Part shown: piece by piece, positions 52,273 to 62,564 of the stretch
Position numbering within the stretch: position 1 is the first letter of the stretch
How the letters are laid out: every line of letters starts with the position of its first letter
Origin: Domibacillus robiginosus
Lineage (GTDB): Bacteria; Bacillota; Bacilli; Bacillales; Domibacillaceae
DNA length: 64,000 nt
Reading direction: 5' to 3'
Assembly: GCF_000966195.1 (NCBI RefSeq)
Contig: NZ_LAHL01000001.1
Location: 58,199 to 122,198 of the forward strand
Position numbers and translations under genes: made by a program
Notes under the pieces: generated by a model
Seen by the model: only the letters and a program-made list of their open reading frames with translations
Database searches by the model: none
What the model was told of the DNA's origin: nothing

Positions 52273-53898
52273 ATGCAAAATGTAAAATGTGAGTGCGGGC
52301 ATGACAATCCGCATGGCACAATTTTATGTGAATTGTGCGGCCGTGCACTCACAGAGAAAGCGAAAGAAGAAAAGCTTTATGATATGCGCTATGAAGGAAG
52401 TGCCCGCCGGTCACAAACGTATAACAAATCGATCATCGATAAAATATGGAATTTCTTTTCTTCGGTAAAAGTCGGAATCTGGATTATCTTATTAACGTTA
52501 ATTTCAGCATCACTTGGCACCATCTTGCCGCAGGAATTTTATCTTCCGAACAATGTAGACCCGTCTGTTTACTATGAAGACGTGTACGGCACATTTGGAA
52601 AATGGTATTACATAATTGGTTTTTATGATTTATATAATTCTGCCTGGTTTATTGCGCTTATTGCTGCGCTGGGTGTTTCTCTTGTCATCGCCAGTCTGGA
52701 CCGGGCCATCCCGCTGTACCGGGCATTGAAGAAACAGCGGGTTGACAGACACGAATCTTTTTTGAAAAAACAGCGGCTGTTCGCCGAAACAGATAAAATC
52801 CCGGATGAAACAGAGCTGCAGAGGGTGCGTGAACAACTAAAGAAAAAGCGTTATAAAATCAGAGAAGAAAATGGGGCACTGTTCGCTGAAAAAGGCCGTT
52901 TTTCCCGCTGGGGTCCGTATGTGAACCACGTTGGGCTGATTATTTTTCTGATCGGTTCCATGCTGCGTTCTGTAGATGGCCTGTATATCGATGAACTGCT
53001 CTGGATCCGGGAAGGTGAAACACTTCAAGTGCCGAGTACAAAGGGTGAGTACTATATAAAAAACGAAAAGTTTACGGTGGAAACCTACGAAAAAGAAGAC
53101 AAGGCTGGAGTTTTTAATGAAGCACTCGAGAGGGTCGGCACCGTTGTGAAAAATTATCAAACAGACGCCGTTCTTTATCGAGATGAGAACAATAAATTGC
53201 CAGGAGCAAAACCGCAGCTGAGTGAACTGGAAAAAGACGATATCCAAGTTAATCAGCCCATGAAATTCGACCAGTTTGCCGTGTACCAAACCAGCTATCA
53301 GAAGGACGAAATGAAGGCGATGCAGTTTGCGCTTACAAATAAAGCAACTGGCAGAGAGATGGGTGAATTAACCGTTGATTTATTTGAACAGCAGGACTCG
53401 TATGATCTTGGCAGTGGTTATAAGGTAGAACTGCTGGGCTTTTATCCTGATTTTGATGGATTTTCTAAGGAAGGAGAGCCCAAATCGAAATCACCGCTGC
53501 CAAATAATCCAGCTTTTTTATTTAACATGATGTCGCCGGAGCATCCGGATGGTGAAGTGAGTTTTGTGGAGATCCAAAATACTATGGAACCGCTTGGGGA
53601 AACAGATTATAAGATGACATTTAAAAGCCTGGAAACACGTGACGTATCCGCCTTGACCATTCGCAAAGACTTAACGCTGCCGATTCTTGGATTAGGTGGG
53701 ATTATCTTTATGGCCGGTGTCATACAGGGCTCTTACTGGAATCATCGGCGTATCTGGATACAGAAAAAAAATGGCCGTTTCTATGCCGCCGGGCATACCA
53801 ATAAGAACTGGCACGGGTTAAAAAAAGAACTAGACTTTGTTTTCAAAGGGGCATCCATACCAGCTCCTGAAGATCAGATAGAAGAGAATAAAAAGTAA
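52273..53898 (+). CDS. resB: ResB, cytochrome c synthase subunit (System II)
   Basis: A 541-residue membrane protein. It starts with a zinc-ribbon-like motif (VKCECGHDNPHGTILCELCG), as in Bacillus ResB, then membrane helices (VGIWIILLTLISASLGTILP; AWFIALIAALGVSLVIASLD; VNHVGLIIFLIGSMLRSVDG) and a large external domain, with a last helix near the C-terminus (LPILGLGGIIFMAGVIQGSY). ResB with ResC moves and attaches haem to apocytochrome c. RBS AGGGAG. Intact and normal in length. Operon resB-resC with 20 bases between. Confidence 0.94.
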   Translation: MQNVKCECGHDNPHGTILCELCGRALTEKAKEEKLYDMRYEGSARRSQTYNKSIIDKIWNFFSSVKVGIWIILLTLISASLGTILPQEFYLPNNVDPSVYYEDVYGTFGKWYYIIGFYDLYNSAWFIALIAALGVSLVIASLDRAIPLYRALKKQRVDRHESFLKKQRLFAETDKIPDETELQRVREQLKKKRYKIREENGALFAEKGRFSRWGPYVNHVGLIIFLIGSMLRSVDGLYIDELLWIREGETLQVPSTKGEYYIKNEKFTVETYEKEDKAGVFNEALERVGTVVKNYQTDAVLYRDENNKLPGAKPQLSELEKDDIQVNQPMKFDQFAVYQTSYQKDEMKAMQFALTNKATGREMGELTVDLFEQQDSYDLGSGYKVELLGFYPDFDGFSKEGEPKSKSPLPNNPAFLFNMMSPEHPDGEVSFVEIQNTMEPLGETDYKMTFKSLETRDVSALTIRKDLTLPILGLGGIIFMAGVIQGSYWNHRRIWIQKKNGRFYAAGHTNKNWHGLKKELDFVFKGASIPAPEDQIEENKK

Positions 53899-53918
53899 AA
53901 TAAAAGGAGGAGTATAAA

Positions 53919-55097
53919 ATGGGACTTGCTAGTTTAAGCAGTAGTTTACTATATACAGCGTTTGTTTTATATCTTGTCGCTACGTTCTTTTTCGGTGGGG
54001 CAATTCGTGATAAGCGAAGCCAGTCAAGTGTCAGCGGATGGGCTAAGGTTGGATTTGTTGTGACGATCATTGGTTTTATAACGCATGTAGGCTACTTTAT
54101 CACGCGATGGGTAGCGGCGGACCACGCTCCTGTCAGCAACTTATTCGAGTTCATTGTTGCCTTTGGCATGATGCTGGTCGGCGCTTTTATACTCATTTAT
54201 TCAATCTACAGAGTGAGCATACTCGGCCTGTTCACTATGCCGGTTGTGGTGTTAATCATTGCGTATGCAAGCATGTTTCCGAGAGAGCTTTCTCCTTTAA
54301 TTCCCGCACTCCAAAGCGACTGGCTTTACATTCATGTCACAACTGCAGCGCTGGGGGAAGCCATTCTGTCAATTAGTTTCGTCGCCGGCCTTATCTACCT
54401 TATTAAGGCCATTGACCAGACAAAAGTAGGAAAGAAGACGTTTTGGCTGGAGTTTGTTTTATATAGCTTAATAAGTGTCATCAGTTTCGTCATTGTAACA
54501 ACATCTTTTAATTTCATAAATTATGAAGCGACATTTACATGGGTGGACAGTAACGATCAGCAACTGGAAGAAACCTACAGTATACCGGCTTTAGTTGGCC
54601 CGAATCAAGGAGAGCTTCAAACGGATAACCGTTTTACCCCCATCGTTGACACACCTGCATTGGTTAACGCGAAGAAGCTAAACACACTGGTATGGTCACT
54701 AGGCATCGGCCTTGCCTTATATGGTTTGTGCCGTCTTGTTTTGCGAAAGCGTATCGGTTCTGCTTTAAAGCCTGTTGTTAAAAATGTCAGTTTGGATCTC
54801 GTAGATGAGATCAGTTATCGCTCAGTGATTATTGGATTTCCTGTATTCACATTAGGAGCGCTTATTTTCGCCATGATCTGGGCGCAGATTGCATGGACAA
54901 GATTTTGGGGATGGGATCCTAAGGAAGTTTGGGCGCTTATTACATTTCTGTTCTATGCCGCTTTTTTACATTTACGTTTATCAAAAGGATGGCATGGTGA
55001 AAAATCAGCATGGCTGGCGGTGATTGGATTTGCCATTATTATGTTTAACTTGATAGCGGTTAACTTAGTTATCGCCGGCTTACACTCATACGCTTAA
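53919..55097 (+). CDS. resC: ResC, haem-handling cytochrome c synthase subunit (System II)
   Basis: A 392-residue protein with about eight membrane helices. The WWD-type haem motif is [20 protein letters not shown]; flanking His residues are in [12 protein letters not shown] and [18 protein letters not shown], and [20 protein letters not shown] follows the motif. This is the CcsA/ResC family. AAAGGAGG before the ATG. It partners ResB. There is no obvious cytochrome c gene in the window; the substrate is probably chromosomal or lies outside. Confidence 0.94.
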   Translation: MGLASLSSSLLYTAFVLYLVATFFFGGAIRDKRSQSSVSGWAKVGFVVTIIGFITHVGYFITRWVAADHAPVSNLFEFIVAFGMMLVGAFILIYSIYRVSILGLFTMPVVVLIIAYASMFPRELSPLIPALQSDWLYIHVTTAALGEAILSISFVAGLIYLIKAIDQTKVGKKTFWLEFVLYSLISVISFVIVTTSFNFINYEATFTWVDSNDQQLEETYSIPALVGPNQGELQTDNRFTPIVDTPALVNAKKLNTLVWSLGIGLALYGLCRLVLRKRIGSALKPVVKNVSLDLVDEISYRSVIIGFPVFTLGALIFAMIWAQIAWTRFWGWDPKEVWALITFLFYAAFLHLRLSKGWHGEKSAWLAVIGFAIIMFNLIAVNLVIAGLHSYA

Positions 55098-55818
55098 AGA
55101 AAGGAAAGAAAAGTTTACGGTCGTTTCTCCCTTAAACAATTATTGTCCTTAATCGGATCTACCGAGAAGTACGTTTATTATTAAATTTTATCATTTTCGG
55201 CGAGGATACCCGACTTCAATCTTGCAAAGTAGGAGGATTCAACCTATAAAGGAGAAATTCCGAAAAAGCCTTTATAAGTTGAAAAATCGACAATATTATT
55301 ACGTATTTTTCCACATTAAAAGGTATGATAGAGTTGGGATCATGTAAAGCAAGTTTCCATTTTTGTATGATTCATGTGATGATGAAACGGAATTATACGC
55401 TTATGAATGGTATCGCTTTCAAGTGGGTGGTCTTTTCTTTAAATGTCCTAATTAAGCAAAGAAGTAGATAATGCTCGAATCTACAAAAATACTTCATAAT
55501 TAGCTTCAGCATTTACACAGAACCAGAGATATCGATCAACTAAAGAGTGGTCCGGCAAGACAGGCGTCATGATAGGAAAGACCTTGTGCTAGTCGTTAAT
55601 AATTCGTCTATTTTGTAGTTAGTTAACCATTCTTTCTGAACATAGTAACTGGTTATCTAAGATTTTAAAACATAGTTATAAACACGCTCATTATGCTGAC
55701 AGAAGCCAAACAAAGTCAAAAGTATGTAAGGGTAACTTTTCTAATTTGGAACGAGATCAAGCCACAGAATTTTAAATGGGCTAAGAGCAATAAATTATTT
55801 TAAAAGGAGGTAAAATCA
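55098..55818 (+). other. Long intergenic region before ctaD
   Basis: About 720 bases without a convincing gene. I looked for a ctaC (subunit II) remnant and did not find one. A diverged solo IS605-type hairpin is at 55187. The promoter for ctaDE should lie in the last 200 bases, but I see no strong consensus. Confidence 0.4.
55187..55242. repeat. Solo IS605-type end hairpin, copy 2 (diverged)
   Basis: TTATCATTTTCGGCGAGGAT, then ACTTCAATCTTGCAAAGT forming a shorter stem, then GGAGGATTCAA. It matches the units at 5267 and 62882 but the stem is degraded. Confidence 0.5.
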
Positions 55819-57696
55819 TTGAGTACTATTGCACATAAAACAAAACGAGGAGTCGCCCGTACCATGTGGGAATACCTAACCACAGTGGACCACAAAAAAA
55901 TTGCTATTCTTTATTTAATTGCAGGAGGTTTTTTCTTTCTCGTAGGCGGAGTAGAAGCAATGATAATTCGTATTCAGCTGGCTGTACCCAACAATGATTT
56001 TGTCAGTGCGGGTCTTTATAACGAAATTCTTACCATGCACGGTACGACCATGATTTTTCTTGCAGCAATGCCGCTTTTGTTTGCGTTTATGAATGCGGTC
56101 ATGCCGCTTCAAATTGGTGCACGGGACGTTGCGTTTCCTTTTATTAACGCTCTAGGCTTCTGGCTTTTCTTTTTTGGCGGGCTTTTCTTAAATCTTTCAT
56201 GGTTTTTAGGCGGAGCGCCTGATGCAGGCTGGACATCGTACGCATCATTATCACTCGCATCAGAAGGGCACGGAATTGATTTTTATGTGCTTGGACTGCA
56301 AATTTCAGGTTTTGGTACCTTGATGGGGGGCATTAATTTCCTCGTTACGATCATAAACATGCGGGCCCCTGGTATGACTTATATGAGAATGCCGCTTTTC
56401 ACATGGACAACATTTATAGCTTCAGCGCTTATTCTTTTTGCATTCCCGCCGCTTACCGTCGCTTTATTTATGATGATGTTTGACCGTATGTTCGGCTCCG
56501 GCTTCTTTGATGTTGCAATGGGGGGGAATACAGTTATCTGGGAGCATTTTTTCTGGATTTTCGGTCATCCAGAAGTGTACATTCTTATACTGCCTGCTTT
56601 CGGCATTTTTTCTGAGATTATCCCTACATTTTCAAGGAAACGATTATTTGGATATTCTTCCATGGTATTTGCAACAGTATTAATTGGTTTCCTAGGCTTC
56701 ATGGTATGGGCTCACCATATGTTTACAACAGGATTGGGACCAGTAGCAAATGCGATTTTTGCCGTCGCCACAATGGCTATTGCTGTTCCGACAGGAATAA
56801 AAATCTTTAACTGGATTTTGACCATTTGGGGGGGAAGTGTCAAATTTACAGTTCCAATGCTTTACGCTATCTCATTTATTCCTTCCTTTGTAATGGGTGG
56901 GGTAACAGGTGTCATGCAGGCTGCAGCTCCTGCTGATTATCAATTTCATGACAGTTACTTTATTGTCGCTCATTTCCACTATGTAATTGTGGGTGGTGTT
57001 GTATTAGCTCTTCTAGGTGGACTACATTTTTACTGGCCTATTATGTTTGGAACAATGCTGAACGAAAAACTAGGTAAAGTGTCATTTGCTTTTTTCTTTA
57101 CAGGTTTCCATTTAACATTTTTTATTCAGCATTTCTTGGGGCTTATGGGGATGCCGCGCCGTGTGTGGACATTTTTTCCAGGGCAGGGTTTAGAGACAGG
57201 AAACTTAGTTAGCTCCATCGGCGCTGGGTTTATGGCGGTCGGTGTTATCGTTCTTTTAATTAATATCTTAATTACAATGGTGAGAAATGTACAGGTTGGA
57301 AGGGATCCATGGAAAGATGGGCGTACACTTGAGTGGTCAATTCCATTACCCGTGCCATTTTATAATTTCAAACAGCTTCCTCTTGTGCGTGGATTGGATG
57401 CCTTCTGGGTTGAAAAAATGAAAGGTAAAGCAGGTATGACTCCAGCGGAGCCGGTGGGGGACATTCATATGCCAAATAATGCCTTTACACCATTTTTAAT
57501 GTCTCTGGGTTTGTTTATCGCAGCATTTGGCACAATGTACCAAGCAGATGATAAAGAATGGGCAATTCCAGTGCTTATTATTGGTCTGGCGATTACATTT
57601 GGTGCGATGCTTTACCGCTCTGTGAAAGATGATCTTGGCTACCATATCCATAAAGAAGAGTTACTCGATGAAACTGACAAGGAGGAAAATCGATAA
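55819..57696 (+). CDS. ctaD: CtaD, cytochrome c oxidase subunit I (caa3 type)
   Basis: A 625-residue haem-copper oxidase subunit with 14 or so membrane helices. Haem a His in EILTMHGTTMIFLAAMP, the CuB His-Tyr pair in FGHPEVYILILPAFGIFSEI, CuB His pair in WAHHMFTTG, and the haem ligands in DSYFIVAHFHYVIVGGVVLA. Length and the C-terminal extension match Bacillus CtaD. The start is TTG 55819 with AAAGGAGG upstream; stop overlaps ctaE (TAATG). It reduces oxygen and pumps protons. Subunit II (ctaC) and IV (ctaF) are absent here. Confidence 0.93.
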   Translation: MSTIAHKTKRGVARTMWEYLTTVDHKKIAILYLIAGGFFFLVGGVEAMIIRIQLAVPNNDFVSAGLYNEILTMHGTTMIFLAAMPLLFAFMNAVMPLQIGARDVAFPFINALGFWLFFFGGLFLNLSWFLGGAPDAGWTSYASLSLASEGHGIDFYVLGLQISGFGTLMGGINFLVTIINMRAPGMTYMRMPLFTWTTFIASALILFAFPPLTVALFMMMFDRMFGSGFFDVAMGGNTVIWEHFFWIFGHPEVYILILPAFGIFSEIIPTFSRKRLFGYSSMVFATVLIGFLGFMVWAHHMFTTGLGPVANAIFAVATMAIAVPTGIKIFNWILTIWGGSVKFTVPMLYAISFIPSFVMGGVTGVMQAAAPADYQFHDSYFIVAHFHYVIVGGVVLALLGGLHFYWPIMFGTMLNEKLGKVSFAFFFTGFHLTFFIQHFLGLMGMPRRVWTFFPGQGLETGNLVSSIGAGFMAVGVIVLLINILITMVRNVQVGRDPWKDGRTLEWSIPLPVPFYNFKQLPLVRGLDAFWVEKMKGKAGMTPAEPVGDIHMPNNAFTPFLMSLGLFIAAFGTMYQADDKEWAIPVLIIGLAITFGAMLYRSVKDDLGYHIHKEELLDETDKEENR

Positions 57697-58325
57697 TGGC
57701 AACGGAGCAAAAATTCACTTCACAAACGTGGCCTGCAAATCCTGAACAAGCAACGCTGGAAGGCAAAAATAAATTTTTGGGTTTCTGGTTTTTCTTGGGT
57801 GGTGAGACTGTCCTATTTGCTTCTCTCTTCGCAACATACTTAGCGTTAAAAGATAGTGTGCCTAGTACTGATCACGCTTTAGCGAAAGATTTATTTACAC
57901 TGCCGCTTGTGTTTCTTATGACCATGCTTCTTTTAACAAGTTCATTGACGTCTGTGTTTGCAATGTATCATATGAAAAATTATAATTTCAAAAAAATGCA
58001 GCAATGGCTTTTTATTACTGTTGTACTTGGCCTCGCATTTCTTGGCTGTGAGATTTATGAGTTCATGCATTACTACAAAGAGTTTGGGCATACATTTACG
58101 AGTAGTGCTTTTGGTTCTGCATTCTACACGCTAGTTGGATTTCATGGAGGCCATGTTATCTTTGGTCTCGGATGGATGATTGCTTTAATGGTCCGTAATG
58201 CTAAACGTGGTCTAAACCTTTATAATGCACCGAAATTTTATCTGGCAAGCCTCTATTGGCATTTCATTGATGTGGTATGGGTATTTATCTTCACAGTAGT
58301 TTATTTAATAGGAATAGCCGGATAA
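57696..58325 (+). CDS. ctaE: CtaE, cytochrome c oxidase subunit III
   Basis: A 209-residue protein with five membrane helices: FLGFWFFLGGETVLFASLFA, LPLVFLMTMLLLTSSLTSVF, WLFITVVLGLAFLGCEIYEF, LVGFHGGHVIFGLGWMIAL and YWHFIDVVWVFIFTVVYLIG. These match CtaE, including GGETVLFASLFATYLAL and HFIDVVWVFIFT. ATG overlaps the ctaD stop; AAGGAGG upstream. It supports stability and proton uptake of subunit I. No ctaF follows. Confidence 0.93.
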   Translation: MATEQKFTSQTWPANPEQATLEGKNKFLGFWFFLGGETVLFASLFATYLALKDSVPSTDHALAKDLFTLPLVFLMTMLLLTSSLTSVFAMYHMKNYNFKKMQQWLFITVVLGLAFLGCEIYEFMHYYKEFGHTFTSSAFGSAFYTLVGFHGGHVIFGLGWMIALMVRNAKRGLNLYNAPKFYLASLYWHFIDVVWVFIFTVVYLIGIAG

Positions 58326-58467
58326 GAATTAGGATATTCACAAAGCAACGGCAATTAACGTTTTAAAGAAGTACCGGCACATTTGTAATGCAAATAATTG
58401 CATTGACAATAACCCTTCTTCTTTGTGACATTCAATTGCATTGTCAGTATTGATTTTTATTAAAAAC

Positions 58468-58500
58468 AAAAGTGCTCCTTTTCTGAGGAAGCACTTTTTA
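58468..58500 (+). terminator. Terminator after ctaDE
   Basis: AAAAGTGCTCC and GGAAGCACTTTT form a stem followed by TTA, about 140 bases after the ctaE stop. Confidence 0.8.
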
Positions 58501-58827
58501 TGCTTGATATCAGTTTATTTTTGGCTTTATAGTGCTTGTTTTTCTTACCCTTTCGCTTCTCCGATCCTGTTTTATAACTAATCTAGAAGAAAGTTCTTGA
58601 TCATGCCTAGCTCTAATCGACTACTTGTGCTGAGTAATGCCGCACTGTGAAAGTGGAGGGGATAACGATACCTATTAAAACATGACAATCGAGATAAAAA
58701 GAGAGATCCATGTTTTCTGACACAAGGAAGATACAATTTGTTTTAGCCCTAAGTAAAATAGGTAAAAGACATATAGACGATATTAATGTCTTTGAAACAC
58801 AAAATTAAGAAAAAAGGGGGGAAATCG
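58501..58827. other. Intergenic, promoter region of second CDF gene
   Basis: No gene seen. The gap contains the expected promoter of the CDF gene at 58828. No clear metal-regulator operator was recognised. Confidence 0.3.
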
Positions 58828-59673
58828 ATGACAAAAACTCATAATTCAACTCAGAATATTAAGTTAGCTTTTTTTGTGAATCTTATTTTTTCAATAGGTG
58901 AGTTTATTGGCGGTTTTTTAATTAATAGTGTGGCCATTATGTCAGATGCTGTTCATGATTTAGGAGATTCCGTTTCGCTAGGGCTCTCATGGTTTCTTCA
59001 AAAATTCTCAAATAAAGAAGGGAATGAGCGGTTTTCTTTTGGCTATAAGCGGTTTTCTCTGTTAGGAGCATTGATTAATTCCTTGGTTTTAATAGGCGGC
59101 TCCACTTATATTATTTCTGAAGCCATCCCACTACTAATTAATCCTGAACATTCGAATGCCCAAGGGATGTTTTGGTTTGCGATTGCAGGGGTCCTTTTAA
59201 ATGGATTTGCCGCTTTTCGGCTGCATAAAGGGAAGTCGGTAAATGAAGGTGTACTTTCCTGGCACCTTTTGGAAGACGTTTTAGGCTGGGTAGCCGTGTT
59301 AATTGTAAGTATCGTGTTATTGTTTAAGGATGTCCATATATTAGACCCTATTCTATCCCTTGCGATAGCCGGTTTCATTTTAGTAAATGTTACACGCAAT
59401 CTGATTAAAACAATGAGGATCTTTTTAGAAGGTGTTCCAAAAGGTGTTGACATAAAAGAAATTCGCTCAAAAATCAATAATATCCCTGGTGTTATGTCAG
59501 TTTTAAATTTGCATATTTGGTCTATTGATGGGGAAGAGAACGCATTAAATGCACATCTTTCTATTACCAAGAACTATCTAAACAACTCAAATATGATTAA
59601 AGAAAGGGTAAGAGAAATAACGTCAGATCTCAATATTGCCCATTCTACAATTGAGTTAGAATTTAATGACTAA
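58828..59673 (+). CDS. CDF-family cation exporter, second type
   Basis: About 281 residues. It lacks the His-rich start of the CzcD-like protein at 48849. Metal-site helices: SVAIMSDAVHDLGDSVSLGL (HxxxD) and LSWHLLEDVLGWVAVLIVSI (HxxxD). C-terminal domain: VLNLHIWSIDGEENALNAHL. FLEGVPKGVDIKEIRSKINN is typical. ATG 58828 follows AAAAGGGGGG; an upstream in-frame ATG at 58786 lacks a ribosome site. Substrate (Zn, Cd, Co, Fe) cannot be told from sequence. Confidence 0.9.
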   Translation: MTKTHNSTQNIKLAFFVNLIFSIGEFIGGFLINSVAIMSDAVHDLGDSVSLGLSWFLQKFSNKEGNERFSFGYKRFSLLGALINSLVLIGGSTYIISEAIPLLINPEHSNAQGMFWFAIAGVLLNGFAAFRLHKGKSVNEGVLSWHLLEDVLGWVAVLIVSIVLLFKDVHILDPILSLAIAGFILVNVTRNLIKTMRIFLEGVPKGVDIKEIRSKINNIPGVMSVLNLHIWSIDGEENALNAHLSITKNYLNNSNMIKERVREITSDLNIAHSTIELEFND

Positions 59674-59733
59674 TAAAATAGGTGTAAAAAACGGTGCGGT
59701 CGCCTTTTTTTAAGACAGGATTCAAAAAAACTT

Positions 59734-59870
59734 TTAAGCAGCCAACTCTCGGTACGTGACCGGCGGCTGGCTGTTTAGTTCTGCTTTAATACGAATATGG
59801 TAATAACAATGAATATAGTTTATGGCAGTTTGAACGAAGACGGCCGTCGCAGTGTTATTCGACTTGTCAA
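59734..59870 (-). pseudogene. IS3-family (IS150 group) transposase C-terminal remnant
   Basis: On the minus strand VFVQTAINYIHCYYHIRIKA, ELNSQPPVTYRELAA and a stop at 59734 match the end of IS3-family OrfB transposases (normally IxxYNxxRIxxxLxxxSPxxYR). Only this tail is left; the rest upstream (to about 59990) is not readable. Confidence 0.65.
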
Positions 59871-60391
59871 AATAATGTTTCAGCCTTATTTATCCCATAT
59901 CAGTAACAGAGAAGGGGAAGATAAATCGAACGAATATCTTTTACTTCCAAAATGTTTGATTTAGAATGTATGCGGATAAAAGGAATCTTAATCTTAACAT
60001 CACTTGGAGAAAGAGAATGAAAAACTTTACAAAGGAAACATCAAAAAAATACTAGCCAATGAAATTAGTGTGAAAACATTATTGTCTCAGTATCCGGAGT
60101 ATCAAGAAGTGGTATTAAAAGAACTTAATGCAATAATAAGCATGAATGACTCAAGCTAATTCATTTGATTATTGATAAATACACAACAAGTACAAAGATC
60201 GCGGCTGACAAAACTAAAAGATCGGTTTAAATGAAAAAATATTAAATGCCTTTATGTCTAATATAATAAAAGCCCGATTTGCCATATTGCTGTTGGAGCA
60301 ATTAAGCTTGAATGCCTCGTGAACCTCTCCACCTAAATCAAAGATTTTGATGGAGCATCCCTTATCTTGAATACAGTACAACATCAGCTGG
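59871..60391. other. Remnant-rich intergenic region
   Basis: About 520 bases with no complete gene. A short plus-strand frame near 60030-60160 (IKKILANEISVKTLLSQYPE, YQEVVLKELNAIISMNDSS) has coding texture but no ribosome site or good start; its family is unknown. The region lies between two transposase remnants. Confidence 0.35.
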
Positions 60392-61349
60392 TTAAGCTTC
60401 CTTCGGAAGCCCGAGTGCATGATGGAGACTAATGAACGAAGACAAGGTCTGGGATGTCCTTATTGCCAGCTCAGGAACGTTTGCCTGAAGTGACAACCAC
60501 TTCGTTGCCGAAATGGATTTTTGAAAAGCCCGAATGAAATAACGGGCGCCGATATTATAAGAAGCGGATAAATCCGCGTGATAGACTTTGCCTGTTGAAA
60601 AAACGGCAAGGTCTTTTTTCCGGTTCCGTTCCACTTTTCCAGAGCCATCGAACGCCAAGGCGCTGGTGTTTCGCGGATTGATTCGGGATATGCGCATTCC
60701 CAGGCAGTGCGCCATTTCTTCCACTTTGTTCTGAATGCCTGTTTTCCACCATCCATAAAGTTTGAAACGAAGTTTCCTGGCTCCATAGAATCCCTTTGGA
60801 ATTTTCATTCTGCCCAGGTATTCGAATACGATAACGTCACAACCATGCTTTGCTGCAAATTTAATAATTTCATGGCTGGTGTGGTGCACAATATGCTGCT
60901 GGTATCCATTGATCTACCGCTAAAAATTTGGCACATGAATATGGCCGCTTGTCCGCTGGGCTTTTCGCAGTTTGTTCGTTAACGTCTGCAGACGGTCTTT
61001 TTCTTTAGACTGGTCAATAAATGTCCGGCTAAGACAGTGCCTATTGTATCGATAACTGAACAAACAACAGAGTTCGTCAGTCCCAGGTCTACTGCACACA
61101 CTTTTTGTTCTTGAATGGCCGTTTATGTTAAAGTAACTTTATTTCCATAACTGATTTGTAGAAACGCTCGTTAAACTCTTTGTATTTGGGAAAAAGGTTT
61201 GATTTGGTTGTCATGTCGTCGGTATTACCAAACTCTTTGTCGATCACCTGAATGATGAATGGTAGAGCGTCATTGTAAATATCCAGCGTAGCATTGAAGA
61301 TTTCCGTCTGGTTTGTAATTTTGTGCAGCAGCGACTTCGCAACTTTTAT
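60392..61349 (-). pseudogene. Broken TnpB (IS200/IS605 family)
   Basis: N-terminal part: KVAKSLLHKITNQTEIFNAT, LDIYNDALPFIIQVIDKEFG; the expected ATG is ATA at 61347-61349. RuvC-I: VCAVDLGLTNSVVCSVID near 61100. After a stop (HVPNF, then TAG) near 60920 it continues HEIIKFAAKHGCDVIVFEYL with the catalytic Glu, GRMKIPKGFYGARKLRFKLY, NPRNTSALAFDGSGKVERNR and ADLSASYNIGARYFIRA with the last Asp, to a stop at 60392. It differs in type from the two other TnpB relics in the window. Multiple lesions; inactive. Confidence 0.85.
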
Positions 61350-61629
61350 GCCCTATTTTTCCGTTTTTTTGGTTCCGGTGATACATTGATCGAATCAATA
61401 TGGAAAACAGTTGTAAAACGAAAAGAGGATTAATATGATTGATTCTAAATAAGAAGCGGCAAGCGATGTAATAAAAAATATATAGTAGAATAGGGAGAAT
61501 AAAGACCCTAGCGCCTTCCCCCCCCACTAAATCGAAGACTTCGAAGGGGAATGCGGCACAAAATTTTTGTTTAAAAGAACTGAGCAGTAGAGGGGGAAAA
61601 CATAACTATCCTTTATCAGGCTCAGACTA

Positions 61630-61870
61630 TGTTAGACGTTCACAATATTATTTGGTCTACCGGTTTTGTTTTAAAATACAGCTGGTTGAAAGTGAAAGAG
61701 GCACTAAATTACGAAGGACGTCCTATCCATCAAAGGGATGGAGCACAAATAGATGGTTTATATTTTTTAGGTTTGCCGTGTTAGTGTCGTCGCAGTTCTG
61801 CACTTTTTCAAAGGGGGAAGATGCGAAATATATTGCTGAACATATACAAAAAAATGGAGGTATTTCATGA
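61630..61870 (+). pseudogene. C-terminal fragment of a second CzcO-type oxidoreductase
   Basis: LDVHNIIWSTGFVLKYSWLK, VKEALNYEGRPIHQRDGAQ and DGLYFLGLPC correspond to the end of the flavoprotein at 46581 (LDVQNIIWSTGFVSDYSWLE). A TAG follows GLPC, a frame change restores EDAKYIAEHIQKNGGIS, and the stop overlaps the second bdbD (ATGA) exactly as in the intact operon. The first 270 codons are missing. Confidence 0.9.
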
Positions 61871-62559
61871 AAAACAGTAAGAAAATCGTGACTTCAACGC
61901 TTGTTCTTTTCGCGACTATTATTGGTTTGGTACTGTTTTTGAATAAAGAAGATGAAACAGCACAGGAAACCGAACAAACAGCGAGCAGCAATGAGCATCC
62001 CCTGATTGAAGGACAGCCGACTTTGGGAGAAGTGGAAGCGCCTGTTTCAATTGTTGAGTTTGGAGATTATAAATGCCCGTCTTGTAAACAATGGGGAGAA
62101 TTGATTTTTCCTAAATTGGTTGAAGACTATGTTAATACTGGAAAGGCAAAGTTTTCGTATATAAACGTTTTGTTTCATGGGGAGGAATCTGTGCTAGCAG
62201 CGTTAGCGTCTGAATCTGTTTATAAACAGGATCCGGAAAACTTCTGGGCGTTTCATAAAGCGGTGTTTACTGCGCAACCAGCCACTCAGGAACACGACAA
62301 CCCATGGATAAGTGTCGACAAATTGAAAGACATTGCAGAGGCAACAGCTCCAAATGTTGATCTAGCCCAGCTGGAATCCGATTTAAACATAGAGGGTACA
62401 CATATAGCAGAAGAGGTCAGCAAGGATAAGGAGTTAGTACATAAATACAAGGTTCCTTTTACCCCAACGATCATAATCGATGGCGTTATGCTGAAAGACC
62501 CTTTTGATTATGAAAAAATCACCTCTTTGATTGAAAGGGGGCCTAAAGCCGATAAGTAA
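61867..62559 (+). CDS. bdbD: BdbD paralogue, DsbA-like thiol oxidase, copy 2
   Basis: A 230-residue membrane-anchored DsbA-type protein, clearly the sister of the gene at 47627. Anchor TSTLVLFATIIGLVLFLNKE, active site VEFGDYKCPSCKQWGELIFP (CPSC), cis-Pro in VPFTPTIIIDGVMLKDPFDY. All key residues are kept and the frame is open over the normal length, although its former neighbours are broken. It probably would depend on the first BdbC. AATGGAGG before the ATG. Confidence 0.9.
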   Translation: MKNSKKIVTSTLVLFATIIGLVLFLNKEDETAQETEQTASSNEHPLIEGQPTLGEVEAPVSIVEFGDYKCPSCKQWGELIFPKLVEDYVNTGKAKFSYINVLFHGEESVLAALASESVYKQDPENFWAFHKAVFTAQPATQEHDNPWISVDKLKDIAEATAPNVDLAQLESDLNIEGTHIAEEVSKDKELVHKYKVPFTPTIIIDGVMLKDPFDYEKITSLIERGPKADK

Positions 62560-62564
62560 TCTCT

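Noticed and set aside
55819..57696. Quinol oxidase subunit QoxB instead of CtaD
   Set aside because: Length, C-terminal region and the CtaE-type partner (GKNKFLGFWFFLGGETVLFA) match the cytochrome c oxidase set better, and cytochrome c maturation genes are adjacent. No subunit II is present to decide it finally.
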